NCBI GenBank assembly: GCA_031553225.1
Contig: JAVBLU010000013.1
Location: forward strand, 115,355 to 179,354
Direction: 5' to 3'
Length of the DNA: 64,000 nucleotides
DNA from: JAVBLU01 sp031553225
GTDB lineage: Bacteria; Bacillota; Clostridia; Christensenellales; UBA1750
Below, in pieces: positions 58,415-64,000 of this stretch. The notes below the pieces were generated by a model that was not told where the DNA came from, ran no database searches, and was given only the letters and a program-made list of their open reading frames with translations. How positions within the stretch are numbered: position 1 is the stretch's first letter; each line of letters begins with the position of its first letter. Made by a program: the position numbers and the translations under genes.

Positions 58415-60415
58415 TTAGGCGTGCGGGCTGTGGGCGATGTGCACGCCGTGCGGGGGCAGCGTAACGGCCGCGCCGCGCATGTCGATGGTAACGGCGCGCG
58501 GCGTAAAGTTCATGGCAAATAGGTAGTCGCAAGCACCGTCCGTGCGCACCTGCACGGTGACGCCCTCGGGCAGCGGCCCGGGCACGGCGCGGGCGATGCC
58601 AAGGTCGTCCGCCAGGCGGCTGTAGAAGCCGTCCAGGAAAGCCTGTTCCGTTCGGGCGGCGATGTAGTACGCCTGGCCCATGCCAAAGTCGTTGCAGGTG
58701 AGCGCGGGCATGCCCGCATAAAAGTCCTGGCCGTAAGCGGCCAGCACGCGGGCGGTCCTTGCGTGAATCAGCTCGCATAGGTCGAAGGCTTCGTACGCGC
58801 GACCGTTGGCGATCACGCTGTTGCGCATGTCCGGCGTTAAAGCGTCGATCTCCTCGCACCAGATGCCCAGCACGTCCTTCAGCGGGCCGGGAAAGCCCCC
58901 CAGAAAGCACAGGTCGGAATCGTTCACATAGCCCGTTGCATACGTGGCCACAAACCGGCCGCCCGCCTTCACATACGCATTCACGCGCGCGGCGAAATCT
59001 CCGCGCAGCATGTAGCTCATGGGCGCGACGAGCAGCTTGTACCCGGAAAAATCGCCCGTCTGGTCGATGACGTCCACCGGCACGCCCATCTTCCAGAAAG
59101 ATTTGTAGTGCGCGATGACGGCCGACTCGTAGCCGGTCTTCTCCTGCAGAAGGCCCTTGACGTCGTCCAGCGCCCAGCGCACGTTCCAGTCGTACACCAG
59201 CGCAATCTGCGCGGGCGTGTCCGTGCCAACAACGGCGTCCAGGCCCGCTAGCCGCGCGCCCAAGTCGGCCACGTCTTTGAACACGCGCGTGTTCTCGCTG
59301 CCCTCGTGATCCACCACCGCTCCGTGAAATTTTTCACTGGCCCCGCGGCCCTTGCGAAACTGAAAATACTGCACCGAGTCGGACCCGTGCGCCACGGCCT
59401 GCATGCTCTGCAGCATATGCACGCCCGGACGATGGAGCGTGGCGTACGGCCGCCAGTTTGTGGCCGACGGCGAGGACTCCATGAGCATGAACGGCTTGCC
59501 TTTCAGCCCCCGCGTTAAATCGTGCAGGAAGGAGAAGCGCTGAGCGATCTCGATGTCGCGCTCGTCGCCCGTCCACTGCGGATAGGCGTCCCAGGAGACC
59601 ACGTCCACCTCCTGCGCCAGGCGGAAGTAGTCGATGCCCGGATAGGTGCCCATCAGGTTGACGGTGCAGGGCACCCGAGGGGTGACGCGCTTGAGCGGGG
59701 CCATTTCCGCCCGGCAGAAGTCCGCGTGCTGCTCGGTGGTAAATCGCTTCCAGTCCAGCGTCAGGCCGTGCGTATAGCACTCCCCGATAGGGCTTGGGCT
59801 CTCCACCTGCGACCAGTCAAAATACGTGTGGCTCCAGAATGTCGCCCAATACGCCTCGTTCAGCGCGTCCAGCGTACCGTACTTGGCTTTTACATAGGCG
59901 CGGAAGCGCTCCTGGCACAGCGGGCAGTGGCACTCGCCGCCATATTCGTTGGACACGTGCCAAACGCCCAGGGCCGGATGGTCCTTATAGCGCTGCGCCA
60001 GTTTCTCGTTTATGGCCGCCACCTTCTGGCGGTATACGGGCGAGGACATGCAGTGATTGTGCCGCACGCCGTGCAGGTGGCGCACGCGCCGCTCGTCCAC
60101 GCGCAGCACTTCGGGGTATCGCTGGCTTAGCCACGCCGGACGCGCGCCGGACGGCGTGGCGAGAACGGCCTTCATGCCGTTCTCCGCCAGCAGATCCATC
60201 ACCTCATCCAGCCATTCAAAGCGATACTCGCCTTCCTGCGGTTCCAACGCCGCCCAGGCGAAGATGCCCACGGAGAGCGAGTTGATGCCCGCCAGTTTGG
60301 CAAGGCGCATGTCCTCCGGCAGAATCGTGTCCTTCCATTTCAGCCATTGGTCGGGATTGTAGTCCGCGCCGTGGATCATGTGCGGAAACCCCTTCACGAT
60401 CGGGTCAAAACGCAT
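58415..60415 (-). CDS. Family 42 beta-galactosidase
   Basis: GH42 enzymes cleave beta-galactosides in the cytoplasm by a retaining mechanism. The 666-residue protein has the barrel start HGADYNPDQW, acid/base Glu 157 in WHVSNEYGG and nucleophile Glu 313 in MLMESSPSATNW. A Cys cluster, ECHCPLC (161-167), fits the zinc site of many GH42 members. The trimerisation domain and small C-terminal beta domain follow. The start at 60415 has GGAG 9 bases upstream; the ATG at 60424 directly abuts it. No signal peptide. Next to a sugar ABC transporter, it probably feeds galK and galT. Confidence 0.95.
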   Translation of the reverse strand: MRFDPIVKGFPHMIHGADYNPDQWLKWKDTILPEDMRLAKLAGINSLSVGIFAWAALEPQEGEYRFEWLDEVMDLLAENGMKAVLATPSGARPAWLSQRYPEVLRVDERRVRHLHGVRHNHCMSSPVYRQKVAAINEKLAQRYKDHPALGVWHVSNEYGGECHCPLCQERFRAYVKAKYGTLDALNEAYWATFWSHTYFDWSQVESPSPIGECYTHGLTLDWKRFTTEQHADFCRAEMAPLKRVTPRVPCTVNLMGTYPGIDYFRLAQEVDVVSWDAYPQWTGDERDIEIAQRFSFLHDLTRGLKGKPFMLMESSPSATNWRPYATLHRPGVHMLQSMQAVAHGSDSVQYFQFRKGRGASEKFHGAVVDHEGSENTRVFKDVADLGARLAGLDAVVGTDTPAQIALVYDWNVRWALDDVKGLLQEKTGYESAVIAHYKSFWKMGVPVDVIDQTGDFSGYKLLVAPMSYMLRGDFAARVNAYVKAGGRFVATYATGYVNDSDLCFLGGFPGPLKDVLGIWCEEIDALTPDMRNSVIANGRAYEAFDLCELIHARTARVLAAYGQDFYAGMPALTCNDFGMGQAYYIAARTEQAFLDGFYSRLADDLGIARAVPGPLPEGVTVQVRTDGACDYLFAMNFTPRAVTIDMRGAAVTLPPHGVHIAHSPHA

Positions 60416-60443
60416 GTCGGCCATCTCCTCTCGTCTACCGCTC

Positions 60444-60472
60444 ATCATAACAAAGAACCGCCGGCCGGACAA
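60444..60472 (-). promoter_or_regulatory. GH42 gene promoter
   Basis: TTGTCC (60467-60472), 17 bases, TATGAT (60444-60449) on the minus strand. Confidence 0.65.
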
Positions 60473-60492
60473 GCCAAACCTGCGCAGCCAAA

Positions 60493-60525
60493 GGCGCCCG
60501 ACGCGGCAAAGCCGCGACGGGCGCC
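60493..60525 (-). terminator. Terminator of the sugar transporter operon
   Basis: GGCGCCCG and CGCGGC pair with GCCGCG and CGGGCGCC (14 bp, one A-A mismatch) around AAA, followed on the minus strand by TTTGG. It lies 20 bases after the permease stop. Confidence 0.65.
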
Positions 60526-60544
60526 GCCCGGCTCAGGCGCGTGC

Positions 60545-61429
60545 CTATCCTTTCACAGCGCCAACCATCATGCCCTTCACAAAGTACTTTTGAAGGAACG
60601 GATAGATGAAGAGCACCGGCACGGTGGCGATGATAATTGTAGCGAATTTGATCGTCTCGCCGATGGGCAGCTTGTCGCCGCCCATGTCCGTGGCCATGCT
60701 GTCGGTGGAGTTGGCCATCAAAATGTCGCGCAGCACAAGCTGCAGCGGCTTCATGGCCGTGTCCGTCAGGTAGATGGATGCCGGGAACCACGAGTTCCAG
60801 TGGCCTACGCCGTAGAACAGAAGAAGCACGGCCAGCGTCGGTACCACGAGCGGCCCGATGATGCGCAGCAGGATGACATAGTCGTTCGCGCCGTCGATGC
60901 GGGCGGACTCCTCCATGCTGTCGGGCACGCCGGCCATGGCGGTGCGCAGCACGATGAAGTTGTACGTGCTGATGGCGCCCGGCAGGGTCACCGCCCAGAT
61001 CGTGTTCTTCATGTGCAGGTAGGTGGAGATGAGCAGGTACGAGGGGATCAGCCCGCCGCCGAAGTACATGGTGAAGATGACGAGCAGCGTGATGCCGCGG
61101 TTGAGCATCATGCGCTTGCGCGAGAGCGGATAGGCCGCCAGGCAGGTCATTACCATGTTCAGGGCGGTGCCCACCACCAGGTAGTACAAGGTGTTGCGGT
61201 ACCCCAGCGGGATGTTCGGGTTTTTAAACACCTGGATGTACGCCTGGATGTTCAGAGGGCCCTTGGGATACAGGAGCAGCCCGTTGTTGCGCACAACCTC
61301 CACCGGATCGGAGATGGAGGCAAAGATGACGTGGATGAACGGGTACAGCGTAACGACCATGATGAGGAGCATGATGAGTTCATTCAGCCGGTCAAAGGCG
61401 CGGCTGCCGAGTGATTCCTTGATCTTCAT
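60545..61429 (-). CDS. Carbohydrate ABC transporter permease, LplC/YtcP type
   Basis: A 294-residue inner-membrane permease with six helices. The cytoplasmic EAA loop, EESARIDGANDYVILLRIIGP (about 190-210), and the start LNELIMLLIMVVTLYPFIHVIFASIS match the YtcP/LplC group of the sugar uptake family. It pairs with the permease 11 bases upstream. The transported sugar is unknown, but a galactoside or plant oligosaccharide fits the GH42 neighbour. The ATPase subunit is not encoded here and is probably shared. Confidence 0.93.
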   Translation of the reverse strand: MKIKESLGSRAFDRLNELIMLLIMVVTLYPFIHVIFASISDPVEVVRNNGLLLYPKGPLNIQAYIQVFKNPNIPLGYRNTLYYLVVGTALNMVMTCLAAYPLSRKRMMLNRGITLLVIFTMYFGGGLIPSYLLISTYLHMKNTIWAVTLPGAISTYNFIVLRTAMAGVPDSMEESARIDGANDYVILLRIIGPLVVPTLAVLLLFYGVGHWNSWFPASIYLTDTAMKPLQLVLRDILMANSTDSMATDMGGDKLPIGETIKFATIIIATVPVLFIYPFLQKYFVKGMMVGAVKG

Positions 61430-61440
61430 GCCCTCACCCC

Positions 61441-62409
61441 CTAAAACAGGCCGGTCTGCGTAAGCATATTGCTCACGCGATTGGCCACGTTGACGAGCAC
61501 AAAGTTGATGGCGGAGTTAAACAGGCCAACGGCTGCGGCGTAACTGTAGTTAAAGTCCAGCAGGCCGCGGCGGTATACATACGACGAGATCACGTCCGCC
61601 GTGGGATAGGTGGACGGGGTGTACAGAAGGATGATTTTCTCGTAGCCCACGTTCATCATGTTGCCTACGCGCATGATGAACAGCAGCACGATGGTGGCCT
61701 GGATGCCCGGCAGGGACACATGCCACACGCGGTGCCAGCGGTTGCCGCCGTCGATGCGCACGGCCTCGTACAGCTCCGGATCCACGCCCGACAGCGCGGA
61801 CAGGTAGATGATCGAACCCCATCCCAGTTCCTGCCAGATACCCGACCCAATGTACAGCGTGCGGAACCAGGTGGCGTCGCCAAGCAGGTTGGAGGGCTCG
61901 TGCCCGGGCTTAAGGAAGCCGATCAACTGGTTGAACACGCCTTCGCGCAGGGCAAACTCCTTCACCAGGCCGCACACCACAATCAGGGAGATGAAGTGCG
62001 GCAGATAGGAGACTGTTTGCACCACGCGGCGGTAGCGCACGGAACGCAGCTCATCCAGCAGCAGGGCCAGAACGATTGGCGCGGGAAACCCGAGCGCCAG
62101 ATTGTACACGTTGATGACGACGGTGTTGCGGATGCTGCGCCAGGCGTACACGCCGGTAAAGAAATCGATGAAGTGGTAAAACCCCGCGCTGTCCGTCCAG
62201 GGGCTGCGCAGGATACCCACGCCGGGGTTAAAATCCTTGAAGGCGATGATCAGACCGCCCATGGGGCCGTAGTGAAAGATAAGGTAGTACGCCAGCACCG
62301 GGATGAGCATGGAATACGCATACCGGTTGCGGATGATGTCCGCTTTGAGCCGAGCTCCAAAGGACTGGTTTCTTGCAGCATGGACGGGCGCGTTCGATCG
62401 GGCTACCAT
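61441..62409 (-). CDS. Carbohydrate ABC transporter permease, LplB/YteP type
   Basis: A 322-residue permease with six helices. Family stretches are YHFGPMGGLIIAFKDFNP-like LIFHYGPMGGLIIAF, NTVVINVYNLALGFPAPI and the EAA loop YEAVRIDGGNRWHRVWHVSLPG (near residue 215). It is 11 bases ahead of the second permease and about 70 bases after the binding-protein gene. GGAGG precedes the ATG. Confidence 0.93.
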   Translation of the reverse strand: MVARSNAPVHAARNQSFGARLKADIIRNRYAYSMLIPVLAYYLIFHYGPMGGLIIAFKDFNPGVGILRSPWTDSAGFYHFIDFFTGVYAWRSIRNTVVINVYNLALGFPAPIVLALLLDELRSVRYRRVVQTVSYLPHFISLIVVCGLVKEFALREGVFNQLIGFLKPGHEPSNLLGDATWFRTLYIGSGIWQELGWGSIIYLSALSGVDPELYEAVRIDGGNRWHRVWHVSLPGIQATIVLLFIMRVGNMMNVGYEKIILLYTPSTYPTADVISSYVYRRGLLDFNYSYAAAVGLFNSAINFVLVNVANRVSNMLTQTGLF

Positions 62410-62441
62410 ACAACCGCCTCCCGCTGATCATTACAAAGTGC

Positions 62442-62466
62442 GGGGCGGACGGCGTGCGTCCGCCCC
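62442..62466 (-). other. Hairpin between the binding-protein and permease genes
   Basis: A 10-bp perfect stem, GGGGCGGACG with CGTCCGCCCC, around a 5-base loop, followed on the minus strand by GCACTTTG. Such stems often stabilise the upstream binding-protein message and reduce permease expression. Confidence 0.55.
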
Positions 62467-62476
62467 GGCAGGGCTA

Positions 62477-64000
62477 TTAGCGGGAAATGGCGCGCTGGTA
62501 GGCGGTGCGGCGAAGCTGCAGGTTTTCCTCAATTTTTAGGGATTTGAGACCGTTTACGAAGGTATCCCAGTTTGTCATGGGCTGCTTGCCCGTGATGAAG
62601 GCGGTGAGCTGCTCGTCGCGGTACGTATTCACCTCGGAGCCGATCTGCGCGATGCGCTTGGACTCATCCGTGGTGAAGAAGATGCGCGGCAGGAACGAAC
62701 CCGTGTAATCGGAGCAGCTCGTCCAGGTGTTCAGTGTGTCCAGCTGGTCCTGGTAAGGCAGGAACTGATAGAGGTAGCGGATGTCCTGCACGAAGTTGCC
62801 GCTCATGTGCGCGCGGATGTAAGGCGACATGGCGATGGACATGGGCTGCTTGGGGTTGTTCGTGATGATCTCGGTGTACTGCGGGAACTTGGCGCCCAGC
62901 GTCGTCATGTCCAGCGGATACTTCACGGAGGTGGAATCCACCCACTTGAAGCTCTCACCCTCGATGCCGAAGTTGAAGAGGGTGTTCCCCTCGGCGCTGT
63001 AGCCATAGTCCAGCCAACGGGCGGCGGCGTCCACGTCGGCGCACTTGCCGGTGATGCACCAGTTCAGGCTGGCGACGGGCAGGGCCTTGTTGCCGTAACG
63101 GCTCTTATCGCCCTTGTTCGCCACCGGATAGGGCACGCCTACCATGCGGAAGTTGGCGAAGTTGTTCTCCTTCACCTTCATATTGTCGTACAGCCAGCCC
63201 ATGCCGCCGGCCAGGTTGCGGAAGAAGATGCCGGCCTTGCCGTCCATAACGTTGGCGCGGAAGGTCTTCTCATCCAGCTTCGCAACGAAGTCGGGGTTCA
63301 TGAGGCCTTCCTTGTACCACTTGGCCATCTCCGCGATGAAGTCCTTGTACTGGGGCATGAGCGGGCCGTACTGATACTGGCCGTCCTTGTCCACATACCA
63401 CTCCCAGCCCACGTCCCACGCGCCGGGGACGATGCTGGAGTCGCCGATGGAGGCGAGGTCCACGGGCATGAAGGGGAACTCGCACAGCTTGGCGGCCTTC
63501 ATGTCCTGGGCAATCTTGTACCAGTCGGCGATCGTCTCGGGCATGCCCGTAAAGCCGATCTTATCCAGGTAGTCCTTGCGCATGAAGGAACCCCAGGAGG
63601 TGAGCAGCTGGTCATGGGAGCGGATGAAGGGGAAGGCGAAATAAGAGCCTTCGTCCGTTTTCGCCATCTTGTCCCAGTCCGGATGATCGGTGAATACCTT
63701 TTTCATGTTCGGAGCGCTCTTGTTGATCACGTCGTTCAGCTTGATGATGATGCCGTCGGCGATGGCCTTTTCGGCGCCGCCCGGGTATTCAACATTGATA
63801 TCGCGCTCAAAGATATCGGGCAGGTCGCGCGAAGCGACGAGCAGGTTGAACTGATCCTTCTCCTGGCCTGCGGTGGGATGGATGAACGTGATATGCACGT
63901 TCGTGGCCTTCTCCACAATCGACCAGAACGGGGCTTCGCTGTAGTTCGTGTAGAGCGGGGCGAGTTTGTCGGCCGCAAGGGGTGTCCAGTACTTGAGGTT
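62477..64000 (-). CDS. Sugar-binding protein of ABC transporter (5' part outside window)
   Basis: The visible 507 residues belong to an extracellular solute-binding protein of the large LplA/YtcQ group. Reading from 64000 the frame is open (NLKYWTPLAADKL, then APLYTNYSEAPFW), so the true start and the lipoprotein signal lie beyond the window. An internal GTG at 63916 is not the start. Typical family stretches are RKDYLDKIGFTGMPETIADW, NFANFRMVGVPYP and the C-terminal TAFITGKQPMTNWDTFV. It delivers oligosaccharides to the two permeases encoded downstream. Confidence 0.94.
   Translation of the reverse strand, partial: NLKYWTPLAADKLAPLYTNYSEAPFWSIVEKATNVHITFIHPTAGQEKDQFNLLVASRDLPDIFERDINVEYPGGAEKAIADGIIIKLNDVINKSAPNMKKVFTDHPDWDKMAKTDEGSYFAFPFIRSHDQLLTSWGSFMRKDYLDKIGFTGMPETIADWYKIAQDMKAAKLCEFPFMPVDLASIGDSSIVPGAWDVGWEWYVDKDGQYQYGPLMPQYKDFIAEMAKWYKEGLMNPDFVAKLDEKTFRANVMDGKAGIFFRNLAGGMGWLYDNMKVKENNFANFRMVGVPYPVANKGDKSRYGNKALPVASLNWCITGKCADVDAAARWLDYGYSAEGNTLFNFGIEGESFKWVDSTSVKYPLDMTTLGAKFPQYTEIITNNPKQPMSIAMSPYIRAHMSGNFVQDIRYLYQFLPYQDQLDTLNTWTSCSDYTGSFLPRIFFTTDESKRIAQIGSEVNTYRDEQLTAFITGKQPMTNWDTFVNGLKSLKIEENLQLRRTAYQRAISR

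Overview
The window reads as a piece of a GC-rich Clostridia-type Firmicutes chromosome. The evidence is the yceD-rpmF-plsX-acpP-rnc-smc-ftsY cluster, an ECF riboflavin transporter, an mrfA-mrfB pair, a PdaB-like spore deacetylase relative, Lpl-type sugar ABC transporters, strong Shine-Dalgarno sites, frequent ATGA/GTGA stop-start overlaps and many sigma-A type promoters with 17-bp spacers. No rRNA, tRNA, CRISPR array, transposase, integrase or phage gene was seen. Class-level placement is an inference from gene content; I cannot name a genus.

Layout. 1-2.8 kb: end of a histidine operon (hisB-hisA-hisF-hisIE, with no hisH between hisB and hisA). 2.8-4.7 kb: an ABC-F ATPase behind a leader that carries a terminator hairpin just before its start codon. 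4.7-11.2 kb: a minus-strand operon with a Nim-like flavoprotein, DUF4180, an FG-GAP protein, a Gfo/Idh oxidoreductase, a GH4 glycosidase, a sugar isomerase and a lipoprotein. 11.3-13.4 kb: a secreted beta-helix protein and a decayed copy of it. 13.4-15.6 kb: DUF2975-XRE-DUF4173 operon. 15.8-18.2 kb: tsaE, a tsaB-rimI fusion and ribU. 18.4-22.5 kb: amidohydrolase and divergent galK/galT. 22.5-25 kb: class A penicillin-binding protein. 25-26 kb: XRE-methyltransferase fusion. 26.5-30.8 kb: mrfA-mrfB-TPR DNA repair operon with a LexA-like box. 30.9-32.3 kb: PdaB-like protein and an acetyltransferase. 32.4-40.1 kb: the lipid/ribosome/SMC/SRP housekeeping cluster. 40.2-44 kb: MacB-type export system. 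44.2-48.1 kb: two URO-D-like proteins, an aquaporin and a sugar isomerase. 48.1-54.1 kb: trxA-rseC, tcdA, aspS, hisS and a HAD phosphatase. 54.2-58.3 kb: a MetH-like methyltransferase and a GntR/ABC/permease/DUF2807 operon. 58.4-64 kb: GH42 beta-galactosidase and an Lpl-type sugar ABC transporter that runs off the right edge.

Combined roles. The GH42 enzyme, the sugar transporter, galK and galT form a plausible galactoside use route, although galE is not in the window. The GH4/Gfo-Idh/isomerase operon looks like a second glycoside route with an unknown substrate. hisS-aspS-tcdA and tsaE-tsaB-rimI are translation and tRNA-modification modules. Three small regulator-plus-membrane operons (ABC-F with attenuator, DUF2975-XRE-DUF4173, GntR-ABC-DUF2807) look like antibiotic or envelope response units. 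The most noteworthy regulatory observations are the ABC-F attenuator, the LexA-like palindrome next to the mrfA -35 element, and the dyad operator on the GntR operon. The most noteworthy gene-level oddities are the decayed beta-helix paralogue, the PdaB-like protein lacking its catalytic Asp, and the MetH-like protein with a degenerate second domain.
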